Source: Aselliscus stoliczkanus (Eukaryota > Chordata > Mammalia > Chiroptera > Hipposideridae). From it: a stretch of DNA of 64,000 nt. Below are positions 1-10,737 of this stretch, piece after piece (position 1 is the first letter of the stretch; every line of letters starts with the position of its first letter). The notes under the pieces are model-generated. The model did no database searches. It saw only the letters and a program-made list of their open reading frames with translations, and was not told the origin of the DNA. The stretch covers positions 83,104,852-83,168,851 of the forward strand of contig CM066736.1 of assembly GCA_033961575.1 (NCBI GenBank). The letters are read 5' to 3'. The position numbers and the translations under genes were made by a program.

Positions 1-1436
1 GCACCCAGCAGGCTGGAGAAGGTGGGAGGGCTCTGGACAGGCATGACCCAGAGATTCAGCTGGCCCAGCCCTAGACATAAGCATGGATGTCAATCTTTCT
101 TGTCAAACCAGGGTCTGAAGACTGAGGGAAGGATGTATTAAAGTTAAAAAGAAATTTAAAGATGGTGAGGAAACAATTGAAATTCCACCCTGGCCTTTTG
201 CCTGTGATTGCAGTATCTAAGACATAGGGTGGTATGAGTCAGTAAATCTCTCCTGAGAGCATCATGAACTAGGTTTCACCTTGTCACCTCTTGCAAGCCA
301 CTCCCAGCAGAGTTCTAAAGAGTCTTGTTTGCACCTAGGCAGAGAACAGACAAAGGGAGGATGAGGTGGGAAAGGGCAAGGAACCACGATAATCTGATGG
401 AACTGATGTCTGTATGAAAACTCATTTTGTTTTTATTTTAAGAAGTGCTATTTATGAGTTCTCTACGGGGTGAAAAAGCATAAAAGATGCATTTTTTTTT
501 TCATGAAATGTCAACAGAAAAATCTCTTTGCTCCTCGAATAAATGATGCTTTTGTTTTGGCTTTCTGTTTTTCAGAAAGGCCATCTGTTTTCATAAACAT
601 AAATGAGAATCTCTCGCCACCCCTGTCTCTTTGCACAGATGACAATATTCCCTCTGTGATTCATTCCTGAAGACATTCTTCTGGGCTAAATGCTGATGCT
701 AAATTTGTACTTCGGTTTTCACTGGGAGTCCCACATGATCCTTGCTCAGCCAGCAACTGCGCCGCTAACAGTTTTCATTTCTCAAGTCCCAGGTTGTTAT
801 ACCCTTGGCTTCAGACCAGGCTTTATGCTTCCGGTTTATCCCACTTTTTTATGGGATATTTGAGACCTTTGAGGGAACCCAATAAACCACACCCATATTT
901 CCACTGAGTTCTGAACAAATTGAGAAATAAAGGGTGGCAAAGAGGAGCCAAAATGTCACGTTGATTACTGATAATGAATAGCTTAGCTTCACTTGAGAGT
1001 CAGATCAACTTGATAATTGGATCCAGGGTTAGGCAGATTGACCCACTTGGTGGTGGGCAGGGCTGGATAGGAACAGGAAAGCCCGACCTTTGAGAAGGTA
1101 GCAAAATATGTTACTAGCTGACCAGAGGAAAAAGAATGGGGCTCACCTTGAGCATGCCTTGTTTCTTCCTTCTCAGTTTACCTCCCATATAACTCACTCC
1201 ACTACCTGTGAGTAAAGGGGCAGACAGAGGCAAGCAGGGGCACAAATGAGGATCCCTTCCCATGGAAATAAATCTCAGGAATTAGGACAACTCCCAACAT
1301 GGGTCCCACAGAAGCTAGAAGACATGTTTGCAGAAGCCTTGTATGTAAAATATATGTACAGCAAGTACTTGTTAACTTTGTGTGATCATTCTTTTAACAA
1401 CTATTTATTGAATAAAGACATGGAGCCAAGATAAGG
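1..1436. other. Unassigned non-coding sequence
   Basis: I see no gene, no clear repeat and no CpG-rich patch. Short frames here (66 and 62 codons) have no splice context or recognisable protein features. The sequence is of mixed composition and looks like ordinary intergenic or intronic DNA. Confidence 0.5.
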
Positions 1437-1769
1437 AGTTTAGCTTTTTTTATTCTCAGTACAGGAGAGAGCTGCTAGAAGATTCTGAGCAAGGGAGAAA
1501 CGTGATCTCATTTACATTTTTGAAAAATTACTCTGGTTGCTTTTGGATAATGGATTATAAGAAGAACAAGTGTGGAAGTGGGGAGATGGATTAGAAGGCT
1601 CTTGCTGCTGCCCAGGTGAGACATGATAATGCCTACAACCAGGGTGAAATCAGAGAAGGATGCACATGAGCAAGTGGGGATAGAACATGCAGATAGAGCT
1701 GGCAGGATTGGTTGATGGATTGGATGGGGGGGGAGGGGAGTGTCAGTGAGGGAAAGAAAAGAATTGTGA
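1437..1769 (-). repeat. L2 LINE fragment, antisense, part 1
   Basis: The reverse complement reads like the reverse-transcriptase C-terminal part of the L2 ORF. The plus strand carries antisense words typical of that region, such as 'actctggttgcttttgg' and 'tgatggattggatg'. The copy is interrupted by a SINE and resumes at about 2440. Confidence 0.75.
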
Positions 1770-1784
1770 GCGATCTGTGTTTTT
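1770..1784. repeat. Target-site duplication, left copy
   Basis: The 15-base word gcgatctgtgttttt occurs here and again at 2425-2439, flanking the multimeric SINE. It is the expected signature of L1-type target-primed insertion. Confidence 0.93.
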
Positions 1785-2424
1785 TGTTTTGTTTTGTTTT
1801 TTTAAAGATTTTATTGGGGAATTGGGGGAGGGGAACAGTGTTGGGGAATTGGGGAGGGGACCAGCCAAGTTGTTGTTCTTCAGTTTTCGTTGTGGAGGGT
1901 GCCAGTCAATCGCCATCTGGCTTCCCGTTGGCAGCTTGTGGCCTCTAAGCTCAAGGTGCTGTGTTTAATCTTAGTTGTGGGTGAGCGAAGCCACCATCCC
2001 AGGCGGGAGTCGAACCAGCAGTCTTGTTAAGAGCACACGTTCTATCTTCTGAGCCATCTGGGTGGCAGCTCAGCTCAAGGTACCGAGTTCAGTCTTAGTT
2101 GCAGGTGGGCATAGCCACGATCCCATGAGAGAGTCAAACCAGCAGCCTTCTTGTTAAGAGCACTCTATCCACTGAGCCATCTGGGTGGCAGCTCAGCTCA
2201 AGGTGCTGAGTTCAGTCTTAGTTGTGGGCAGACGTAGCCCACCATTAAACAGGTAAGCTTGTTGTTACACCAGCTGAGCCATCCTGCCACCTGTTGGCAG
2301 CTCAGTGACAGCTCAGCTCGGGTGCAGCATTCACTGGCCCATGTGGGAATTGAACTGGCGGCCCTGTTGCTCAGAGCACACACTCTAAGCCAACTCTTAA
2401 CCAACTGAGCCACTCGGCCGCCCC
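1785..2424 (-). mobile_element. Multimeric tRNA-derived SINE, 640 bp
   Basis: A retroposed non-coding element inserted in antisense, with its A-rich tail at the left as a T/GTTTT tract. Read on the minus strand, the head has a tRNA-like A box (tggctcagttgg, about 2400) and B box (agttcaattccc, about 2345-2360). Three further tRNA-like units follow: a degenerate one near 2270, one near 2180 with B box ggtttgactct, and one near 2055 with B box ggttcgactcc. The last two are near-copies with a period of 123 bases, seen from gagccatctgggtggcagct at 2051 and 2174. The far end (1808-1870) holds two copies of a gggga-rich module. A perfect 15-bp duplication flanks it. It resembles composite SINEs I remember from rhinolophoid bats. 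Multiple Pol III boxes could drive transcription, but at this divergence the copy is probably inert. Confidence 0.92.
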
Positions 2425-2439
2425 GCGATCTGTGTTTTT
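2425..2439. repeat. Target-site duplication, right copy
   Basis: Identical to 1770-1784 and fixes the right edge of the SINE. Confidence 0.93.
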
Positions 2440-2515
2440 ATTTGAGCAACTGAATGGGTAGAGATAAAGACAGGGAGGGGCAGGTTTGGGGTAAGTCAAT
2501 GAAAGATGATGTCCC
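2440..2515 (-). repeat. L2 LINE fragment, antisense, part 2
   Basis: Continues the L2 copy broken by the SINE. The words 'gagcaactgaatggg' and 'ggggcaggtttgggg' match the antisense L2 ORF order that follows part 1. Confidence 0.65.
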
Positions 2516-3683
2516 TGGGTTACCCAGCCTCTTTTGGAGGCTTGTAGTGCACTGGCCGTACATCCCTGTTTGCCTGGGACAGTCCTGCTTTCCACCTGCT
2601 GACCCTGTATAATTATTAAAATGCTTCCTTTCACCCTCAGAGTGACCTGCTTTAGATGAGAAAGTACCCGGCCACCGTCACTTACAGAGAATTTTCAGCT
2701 GGTAGGGAATTGTTGGTAAAGTCTGTTGACCTATGAAAACACTGTATCAATGTAAAACATCAAGCAGCATTAGCTCCGTCCATGCAGATTTGACCAAAAG
2801 CTGGATCTTCTTTGCTCATGAACTTACATGTCTGTTTTAGGTTCCGTTCCTCTGCTGACTTACCTTCCATTGCCTGTGGCTCCCAGACCCAGAATGGGAC
2901 CCTGTTCCCATATCCTCTTCCTCCTCCTTCCAGCCTTCCCCTGCTCTTAGTGATGTCTAAGCACCACACTTCATTGCCCTTTGGGGACTCTATGTCCAGG
3001 AACCCGATGCTTACTGTGTCTGTAGATCAGTGGTTTTGTTAGGTGCTGAGCAGTGCGGTTCAGTTCTCTTCAGCTTGGTCATGGCTGAGTTTGCCTTCAG
3101 AAAGACTCAGTCTTGGAAAACAGTCCTCACTCCCCTGGCTCCCAGTGTACTTTGTAAGCTGAAAATGTCCCCTCTCCAGCACCTTCCCTCCCTGAGGATG
3201 TCTAAATATATCATTGTTCCCACAGAGGCATTTCACCCAAATGCCGCAGGGATGTGTGGAGGCTGGGTGGGACATGTCGAGATTTGGAGATGCCCAAGCT
3301 CTGGCCCCAGCTCCACCCTTTTGTGGGACACCCACAAAAACACTTCCCCTCCCGGGTCTTCATCGCCTCTCCGGTACAAGAGGGGAATGGGGCCTTTTTC
3401 ACCTCTCACTGCTTCCAACTCACCACTTATTTTCATTATACAATCAGAAAAAATGCTGCACAAGTGATGATGCTTGTGGAGCCAGGGAGAATTATATCAT
3501 AGTCCTTACTTCTCAAGTCAAATTTAAACTGACTTGAGCCTTCACACACAGATTGATGCTGTTAGGGTTCAGATTGTTCTCTTAGGGTTCCCCGCCTGTC
3601 CCCCCTTCCCCAACTTAGCATAGAACCAAGGACAATTGCACAATCCATCCCCTCACAAAAGGTCTCTCAGACTCCCCCTCCGA
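2516..3683. other. Unassigned non-coding; possible old DNA-transposon scrap
   Basis: At 2545-2680 the words 'tttgcctgggacagtcctg' and 'accctca' recall old non-autonomous DNA transposons, but no terminal repeats can be paired. The rest, including a 145-codon frame at 3030-3467 overlapped by several frames on both strands, shows no gene signature. Confidence 0.4.
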
Positions 3684-4113
3684 TATTAGTTTGCTAGGGC
3701 TGTTATAACAAAGTACCACAAACTTGTAGCTTAAATAGCAGAAGTGATTCTCTGAAGTCTAAAAGTCCAACACCAAAGGCACTGGGTGTTGGGAGGGTTG
3801 GTTTTTCTGAGAGCCATGAGGGAGAATCTTTTCCATGCCTCTTCCCTAGCTTCTAGTGGTTGGCTGGCAGTCACGTTAGTCTCTGCCTTCATCTTTACAT
3901 AGGGCTCTTGTTGTGTACTTGTCTGTCTCCAAATTTCCCCTTTTTCTAAGGACACCAGCCATGTTGGATTAGGGGCCCACCCTCCTCCAGTGTGCCCTCA
4001 TCTTAACTAATTACATGTGCAATGACCTTATTTCCAAGGTCACGTTCCAAGGTACTGGGGATTACAACTTCAAGATATGAATTTGGTGGGGGGACACAAC
4101 TCAACCCCTCATA
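3684..4113 (-). repeat. MLT1-type LTR (ERVL-MaLR), antisense
   Basis: A solitary LTR of about 430 bp. It begins 'tattagtttgctagggctg' and ends near 'gggacacaactcaacccc', the two ends of an antisense MLT1 LTR. Internal words 'aaggacaccagccatgttgg' and 'ttagggcccaccct' fit the family. No internal viral genes are seen nearby. Confidence 0.88.
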
Positions 4114-4659
4114 TCTCCCAAGGTTGGAAAACTGTTTTCTTCAACCCACTGCTGTGGCTACCACCATTTTTTCTTCAGCCCACTGCTATAGTTGGCTCAT
4201 GGTCGACCACTGGCCCATGGCCATCTGTCGAGTGCCGATCTCTCAATGCAGCAAAGTCTGACTTGCCCAGCTTCTTCCCCACACCCACGTGACCCTTGGA
4301 AGGAGAGAGATCTTTTTGGTGCTCATTTTTTCTCTTGATGTTTTCCACTAGACTCCTGAGACCATTAGGCTCCTTAGCTCCATTCTCCTCCCAAACTACT
4401 GGGTCCCACCACCTCAGAGTGTTCGGGACAGCTGGACAGGAACAGCTCATGGGACAACCCTCTTTCGGGGCAAAGATGCTCAGACTTCAGAAACAAAGTT
4501 CTGTCCCATTCTTTCTTGCAATAGGGGGGAAAATTGCATTTTTTTCCAAATTAATTAATCAGGGTCCCCTTCCCTACTTAAGATGACTTTCTTGGTCTAT
4601 CAGGGAAAAAAAAGGAATACAAGTTCCCCATTAGACATCTTGCTACAACGTATGCAATC
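4114..4659. other. Unassigned, with a short imperfect duplication
   Basis: Two imperfect copies of a cttca(a/g)cccactgct word lie about 33 bases apart near 4139 and 4172. Overlapping frames of 79-96 codons are present on both strands. None is recognisable and the overlap argues for chance. Confidence 0.4.
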
Positions 4660-4765
4660 AGTAAATTAGTATTGAGCAGCTGCAGTACACTGTATTGGAA
4701 CTAGATAGATTCAAAGTTGGACATGCCATGGCTCTGCCCTCAAATGATTTATGTTTCAGGTTTTA
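4660..4765 (-). repeat. L2 3' end fragment, antisense
   Basis: The order tattgagcagctgcagtac, gttggacatgccatgg, ctgccctcaaatg matches the reverse complement of the L2 3' end. Confidence 0.6.
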
Positions 4766-4787
4766 AATAATCAGTTGACTCCTCAAT

Positions 4788-4870
4788 CTGCCAGAGAAGG
4801 TCAGCGACTTGCCCAAGGTCATGCAGCTGGTAAATGTCAGAATTAGAGCTAATGATTAGAACATAGAATT
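4788..4870 (-). repeat. MIR fragment, antisense
   Basis: Contains 'gacttgcccaaggtcatgca' and 'gctggtaaatg', the antisense MIR core. Confidence 0.75.
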
Positions 4871-5217
4871 CGAGCTGACAAGGGCTGTTGGCTGCTTGTT
4901 TGTGCTCAGAGTCTATGACTTTGAACCTGTGCGTCGGGAAGTTCTGAAACATTTCTTTTGCTCCCTGCTTGCTGCCTTCACCCCGGTCCCTGGCCATGGT
5001 GGGACTGGCTGTGGCTTGTGGTTACATGTTGGTCTCATCATCTTTTGGGTGGGAGGGAGCATATCACAGAGTCTGACATTGGATCTTGTAAAGAAAACCA
5101 TCTCAGAGATCCGGAGCATGACCAGAAATTTGTTAAATTAACAGTCTCTGGGGGAGCTTCAGTTACTGCAGCACAAATGTGCTGATCAAAGAAGCCACGT
5201 GGTAGAAGGGTTGGCAG

Positions 5218-5345
5218 CCCGGGGTCTGCATTCTGTTGCCAATACACACAGGCTCTGTGATCCTGAGCAGATTACTTAACCTCTCTGGACTTCAATGCCT
5301 TCCCTTTCATGACCCACTCAATGCCATGCTCAAGGAGAGGAATCT
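5218..5345 (+). repeat. MIR fragment
   Basis: Contains 'gattacttaacctctctgga' after a tRNA-related part, the MIR core in sense orientation. Confidence 0.7.
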
Positions 5346-5402
5346 AGTTGCTTCCCAACTACTACTGAAGCCAAGAGCCTAGGCCCTATTCCCAAATGTA
5401 CC

Positions 5403-6015
5403 ATTTTATCTGTTATCTATTGCTGTGTCACAAACTACCCAAAACTTGGTGCTTTAAAACAAGAACTATTTATTATTGCTCCCCAGTATGTGGGTCAGTT
5501 GGGCAGGTTCTGCTGATCTACATGAAACTTAGATGGGTTCATTCATACACCCAAGGTCAGCTTAGACTGACCAGCTATGCCCATTTGCCTGGGACTGAAA
5601 GGCTTCCTGGGGCCCTGGGTGGTTGGTTTCAAAACGAGGAAAGTCCCAGGCTAAAGGAGATGAGTTGGTCACTCTAGGGCAGTTGGTGGATGGGCCGAGA
5701 GTTGGTTGTTACGTGGGGCAATGGAGGTACAGGAGCGGGGTGACTGGGCTAAGTTTGCCTTTGTCATCCCCCAATAGATTAGCGTGGGCTTGATCACCTG
5801 GCAGCTGAGCAAAACTCTAAGAGAACAGGAAGACGTGAGCGAAACCTCTTGAGTTCTAAGCTTAGAACTTGTACATCATTATTTCACCTCATTCTACTGG
5901 TTAAAGCAAGTCACAAGGTAGCCCAAATTTAACCGATGGGGAAATGGTTTTCTTCTCTCAATGGTAGGAGCTTTATTCACATTGCAAAGGAATGTAGATA
6001 TAAGGAGGGGAAGAA
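5403..6015 (-). repeat. Old mammalian interspersed repeat, LTR-like, copy 1
   Basis: It starts 'ttatctattgctgtgtcac', continues with 'cttggtgctttaaaacaa', and near 5880-5925 carries 'attctactggttaaagcaag'. This order belongs to a common mammalian repeat that I believe is ERVL-related, but I cannot name the subfamily. A second copy is at 57097-57530. The 93-codon frame here is a by-product. Confidence 0.6.
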
Positions 6016-6169
6016 TTGTATCAATTCTAAATCTACTGCAAATGCAAAGAGCTCTGTTTTCTGCAGCAGTCAGGTACCATGTCTACCAGCCAGCAGGATA
6101 CGTGGGGCTGCGGGTGTGATCATGACACAGCACGCATGGGTCCCTCCAAACACTGTCCTCTTTGTACCT

Positions 6170-6512
6170 TGTTTTCTCCCTATTCCCCTCCAACCGTGTG
6201 GTTTCCATGAAGTGGAATAGCCTTCTGGCCAACTCTTTTCCTTTGGAGTGCAGGTTGGTAGCCTCTTCCTCTGAGAAGCCCACCCTCATCTCCCAGGATG
6301 CTTTAGCGTTGGCGCACTCCCCCCGGACTGCCACCCCAGGCTCCTGCAACCCACTGCTTCCATGTATCCTAGCCCCGATCCCTGGCACCCCAGCATGGTG
6401 AAGACTGGGAGCTCCTTGATGTCAGGGGTGGTCAGATTCATCTCTCCATCCCAGCACCCAGCTGAGGGCATGGCACATAGTAATTGCTCAGGAGATGTTT
6501 GCTGAGGAGGTA
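6170..6512 (+). repeat. L2 LINE 3' end
   Basis: Ends with the L2 3' signature: 'gggagctccttgatgtcagg', 'catctctccatcccagcac', 'ggcacatagtaattgctca'. A 218-codon antisense frame (6286-6942) runs through this and is therefore not a gene. Confidence 0.82.
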
Positions 6513-7117
6513 GCTGGAGGTCATTGCTAATTAAAGGTCCAGCTGGACTGGAAGCCCAGGTCCTTTCAAGCCCCAAAGTCCTTGTTCTGTCCCCTCTACT
6601 CAGGCCCTGTCGGCAGCAGATGCTAGCATCACCTGGTTCCCACCTGCCAGGCACAAGACAATGATCTGACCGTGGCCCCAGCTCTGTAAACCAGCTCATG
6701 CTTTTTTGGGCCTTGGCATAGCCTGGGGTGAGCGTCTGCATGCGGAAAAGACATAATAGTGTGAGTGTCAGTGTGAGGCAGTATGGAGGGCAGACCTGCT
6801 TCAGGCGCTGCCTGCCCAGTGGTATGACTTTCTTCAGCCCCCTGCAGGTGCCCAGCATTGGGAGACACACAGGAGCCTGGTTCAGCAAACTCAGATCGGC
6901 CTGGGTTTTCCTCCACTTGCCCATCCCCCTGGACCCCACCAAGGCTCAGTGTCCTGACCACTTCTCCTCCTGCCGGCCCCCTTCTTCCACCCAAGGCCAC
7001 CACCCTTACATGGGATTCCCCTTCACCTGGAGGGTTTGAACAGCCTCTGGACTAGACTTCCTGCCTCCATACTCACACATCCACCTTGCGGTCCTAATGC
7101 TCTTTCTAAAATGCAGG
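6513..7117. other. Unassigned, fairly GC-rich
   Basis: Several overlapping frames of 65-218 codons lie on both strands, as expected in GC-rich non-coding DNA. No splice-bounded exon or domain is seen. Confidence 0.45.
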
Positions 7118-7365
7118 GGGATGTGCTAATTCAGAGCAAGACTCAGGAGCCAGACCGCCAGGCTTCGGCCACTCCTGGCCCATGGCTGGGAGGCCAGGAG
7201 GGACGCTTTCCAGAGGCTGGAAACCCCACATCCAGACCAGGTGGGTGACCGAGCAGCCGGGCAGGTGGAGGCTAAGGACTCAAGGAGTGACTGCGGGCTC
7301 ACCATTTCAGCCCTCTGAGACTTCTTTTCCTCGTCTGCAAAACAAGGCTAATGAACAGATTAAGT
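7118..7365 (+). repeat. MIR, broken in the middle
   Basis: A MIR 5' part ('caggagccagaccgccaggc') and a 3' part ('cctcgtctgcaaaacaagg') are separated by about 130 unrelated bases. Confidence 0.55.
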
Positions 7366-7567
7366 GAAAGAAGTGTTGGGGGCACCAGGGGAGCCAGTAT
7401 AATACCCATATTCCTGGTCTAAATTCAAAATTCATTAAGACTTAGAGGAGTCAGGCAGATAATAATAATAGCAAATACTTACATAATAAGTCCCCACTTA
7501 ACTTTGTCCAAGTTCCTAGGGCACCTCGTTAATGTTATAACAACGTTGAAAGAAATGTTGTTCGAGG

Positions 7568-7796
7568 ACCTACTAACACATATTGAGCACTTACTAATTG
7601 TCAGCCTCTGTTCTGAGCTTTGCAATATAACTAATGTAATCCTCACAACGGTTTATCAGGTAGGCACTGTTATTATCCCCATTTTACAGATAAAATCACT
7701 GGGGCACTGAAAGTCTTCTTTGCCCCAAACTACACAACTAGTCCATGGCAGACCGGTATTTAATGCTCGTGACCTGGCTTCACAAGCCATGACCTT
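7568..7796 (-). repeat. MIR, antisense, left part
   Basis: Contains 'tattatccccattttacaga' and 'taatgtaatcctcacaa'. It is interrupted by a SINE and resumes at 7912. Confidence 0.88.
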
Positions 7797-7898
7797 TTTT
7801 TTTGAGGGCAGTGCCACTGGCCCTCATGTGTGGGACCCGAACCGGGGCTGCTGGCTTCCCAAGCCAGTGCTTAAGCACTGCGCCACCCTGCTGGCCCA
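7797..7898 (-). mobile_element. Short tRNA-derived SINE, antisense, inside a MIR
   Basis: About 102 bp with a T-run at the left (poly-A tail on the minus strand). On the minus strand it has an A box in 'gggtggcgcagtgcttaag' and a B box ggttcgggtcc, and ends 'agggccagtggcactgccct'. A 13-bp duplication, aagccatgacctt, flanks it at 7784-7796 and 7899-7911. It is non-coding. Confidence 0.93.
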
Positions 7899-7911
7899 AA
7901 GCCATGACCTT

Positions 7912-7936
7912 GACCACTACATTGCACTGATTACAG
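7912..7936 (-). repeat. MIR, antisense, right remnant
   Basis: Short continuation of the MIR after the SINE, by position and orientation. Confidence 0.5.
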
Positions 7937-8149
7937 TGGAAAGCATGCAGTGCTGTTTCAGGCCTGTAGCCACAGGGGCCTGCTGACATTCACCCTAGAA
8001 TTAGCCTTATCCATTCCATGGAGGAGAATAGGGATTTGCTCTCTGTAGGCCACCTGGGGGCATGGGAGTTGGGGAGATGGTTCAGGGTGAGGCAAAGCCA
8101 GGTCCATCCTCCAAACTCACCAGCCCAATAGCTGTCACTTCTGACAGAG

Positions 8150-8592
8150 GTCGTGGTAGTTTCCCTATGTCTGGTGCAATAAACTACCGTGACGTTGGTG
8201 ACTGAAAACAGTGGAAATGTATTCTCACACAGTTCTAGAGGTTAAAAGTGTAGAATCTCAGTGTCAGCAGGGTTGGTTCCTCCTAGAGACACAGAGAGAG
8301 GATCCGTTCCACGTCTCTCCTGGCTTCCTCCGCGTTCCTGGGCTTGTGCGGGCATCCTGCCCGGCTCTGCCTCCATCATCACGTGGTGTCTGTCCTCCTC
8401 CATGTCTCACATTGCGCTTTTCTGTCTCGTGTAAGGATATGCTCATTGGATTTAGGGTCTGCCCTACTCCCCTATGATCTCACCTAGCTCTTTATCGTCA
8501 TTGCATCTGCCAAGACTCCAGTTACAAACAAAAGTCACATTCTAAGGTCCCAGCAGACAGGAATTTTGAGGGGACGCTACTCAGTGACGGCA
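8150..8592 (-). repeat. MLT1-type LTR, antisense
   Basis: The order 'gtgcaataaactaccgtgac', 'tattctcacacagttctaga', 'tcattggatttagggtctgc', 'aagtcacattctaaggt' follows an antisense MLT1 LTR. It is more diverged than the copy at 3684. The 88-codon frame here is incidental. Confidence 0.78.
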
Positions 8593-9134
8593 GAGAAAAT
8601 TCCGTGAGGGAGCAAGAGAAGCTAAGAGGCAGCTTTTCCCTAAGGAAACATGGAGCAGAAGATTCCTCTGGTCTCAGTAGGCCCAGGCTTGGCTGCTTTC
8701 ACTTATCAAAACAACAGTGATCAAAGCATGGCAGATGCTCCTTTCTCCCGCACAGAAAATCTCGGCTGGGGAGAGAGAGAAGTTTTGCTTCGCAAGGCTT
8801 TGCTGGGACTAAGGCTTCTGTGTCGTTGCTCTGCTTTGCCCTCCACCGGAATGACAGAGATAGTTCACTAGAGACAGCCATGCTTTATATGGCAGGTGGC
8901 ACAAGAGGAAGTGGAAGGGCATCCAGCTTCCTTCTGAGGGCACAACCAGGAAGTGACATATAACACCTTGCTCATACCCAGTTAGAACTTACCAGTCACG
9001 CCTTGTTGCAAGGGGATCTGAGAAAGGTAGTCTTTCCCTAAGAGGTCATGTGACCAGCTAAAACTCAGGGGATCCGATTTCTAAACACAACAAAACAAAA
9101 TGAAAGACACCGAGAGATTGATCATTGAGTGACA
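8593..9134. other. Unassigned non-coding
   Basis: No repeat or gene recognised. A 73-codon plus-strand frame overlaps a 60-codon minus-strand frame, without supporting features. Confidence 0.45.
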
Positions 9135-9200
9135 GCTACCATAAAGTATGGGTTGTACCTGGCACACGGTAGCTGATCAATAAATTATGATTTTGATCTT
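9135..9200 (+). repeat. L2 3' end scrap
   Basis: Contains 'acctggcacacggtagctga' followed by 'tcaataaatta', as in L2 or MIR 3' ends. Confidence 0.5.
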
Positions 9201-9821
9201 CTGCCATGCCATTGCTAACAACTTCTAACTGGCTTCATGCCAATAGCCCTCTGCATGGTCCACTGACTTTGTCACCTCTCATTGCAGTAACCCAAGCCCA
9301 GATGGAGCATGACTCCACAATCCTGAGATGCGCCACTCCTTAACCTGGCTCAAAAGGCCTGCTGCTTTCCAGGCCCACCTCCCTCTCCAGCTTATCATGG
9401 GACCAGGTTGCAAAGCCCTGTGGTGAGGCGTTTCTCCAAGTACCCTGCAGCTCTGCCTGCCAGGAATCTGCCGTTTCCTGGAATCTGAACCCCCAGGCAT
9501 CACACACCCTGCTCAGGCTGAGTGGTTGCCTAGTTGCATGCTGGAGGAGTTTGTGGAAAGAATTTTCTGGCATTAGAGGGTGAAAGTCAAAACAGTAATT
9601 ACAAGAACATCTGTTCCTGAGTGGAAAGCATATACTCGGCACACCAGGACTCATGCCTGTGCAGTTCAGCAAGCTGGAAGTTAAAATGGAAGAGAATGTT
9701 CTGGGAGTGAGGACTAATGGGCCCAGCCCTGATGCAGGCTCTGCTTCCCGGTAGGATGCTGTGCTGGGGACAGTGAGGGTCAGAGCGAGCCAGTGCATGG
9801 AGGAGGGAGCCAGTGGATGGA
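9201..9821. other. Unassigned non-coding
   Basis: A 186-codon antisense frame (9340-9900) starts inside the adjacent tetranucleotide tract, so its N-terminal Ser/His/Leu-rich part is translated simple repeat. No gene is supported. Confidence 0.45.
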
Positions 9822-10100
9822 TAAGAGAGTGAATGAAGGAAAGAATGAGTGAAATGGGGGATGAAAGAGTGAGTGAATGATGAGTAAATGAAATAAACAT
9901 GTAAATAAATGAATAAGTGAGTGACTAAATAAACGAAGAAGTTAATGAGTGAGTGAATGAATAAGTGTGATTTTGGGTAAATAAGGAAGTGAAAATCTGA
10001 GGAAATGCATATGAATGAATGAATGAATAATTATCGATGAATGAGTAAAGAGTAAATGAGTAAAGAGATGAATAACTAATAGAATAAGTGATAGAATCAA
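9822..10100. repeat. Degenerate (TGAA/TGAG)n tract
   Basis: About 280 bases dominated by gtgaatga, aataaatgaa and gagtgagtga words with many interruptions. It looks like an old tetranucleotide microsatellite decayed by point changes. Confidence 0.85.
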
Positions 10101-10698
10101 TGCCCAAGCAAGCCAGCAGGCGAGTTACTTTTTTTTTCTGTACAGATAAAATTGCCAGCAAGACAGAAATTGTGGGACAGGACTGGAGCCTGGCCTAGCT
10201 GGAGGCCCAAGGTCAGGTTCGGCCATGCTAACTCCTAGCATCCATTCTCTGGGAGTGCAGGGCTGACTTGAAAGTCAGTTCCCCAAGCTGTCGGTTCAGT
10301 GGAACCAGAGCTCAAGGCCCGGCCCCATTCCCCTGGAGCCTGTGCATTGATCAGCACCTGGCCTTTCTCCTGGGCAGGTGAGTGCCTTGAGCCAGTCCTT
10401 GTTTCTGCATCACAGCTGTTTACACTTTTCACATAACCAAAGCTCACCTCTTGCAGGGAAGAACTTCAAACCATTTTAAAAATTTAAACATTTTTGAAGT
10501 CAAATTATTCGTCTGGCAGGCAACATGTAGGCAGGATGGGCTGGCCGAGAGATGTGGGGAGGTGGCAGATGGAAAGGAGTAAAGGGGGTCAGGGAACCCA
10601 GTTAGGAGGCAAGTTCAGAAACCCAGATGTGCCTCAGATGCACACCTGCATGCTTATATCCCAAATGTCAAGAAGAAAATGAAGGCCAAAATAATCTT
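10101..10698. other. Unassigned non-coding
   Basis: No repeat or gene recognised. Frames of 62-70 codons show no features. Confidence 0.4.
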
Positions 10699-10737
10699 AG
10701 AAGAGGAAGAAGAGGAGGAGGAAGGGAGGGAAGGAGG
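10699..10737 (+). repeat. Homopurine tract
   Basis: 39 consecutive purines made of gaagagg and ggaggg words. Confidence 0.9.

Noticed and set aside
2051..2200. CRISPR-like repeat
   Set aside because: Only two near-identical units, no spacers, mammalian context.
1785..2424. Tandem tRNA genes
   Set aside because: tRNA-like boxes are present, but no cloverleaf can be drawn with paired acceptor stems, and the unit has a target duplication and A-tail. It is a SINE.
2371..2634. 87-codon minus-strand frame next to the SINE
   Set aside because: Its C-terminal part is the SINE head translated.
3684..4113. Endogenous retrovirus with genes
   Set aside because: Only a solitary LTR is present. No gag, pol or env-like sequence lies next to any of the LTRs in this window.
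6286..6942. 218-codon minus-strand frame
   Set aside because: Overlaps an L2 3' end and other frames; no domain.
9340..9900. 186-codon minus-strand frame
   Set aside because: Its first part is translated from the TGAA tract (Ser/His/Leu/Ile repeats).
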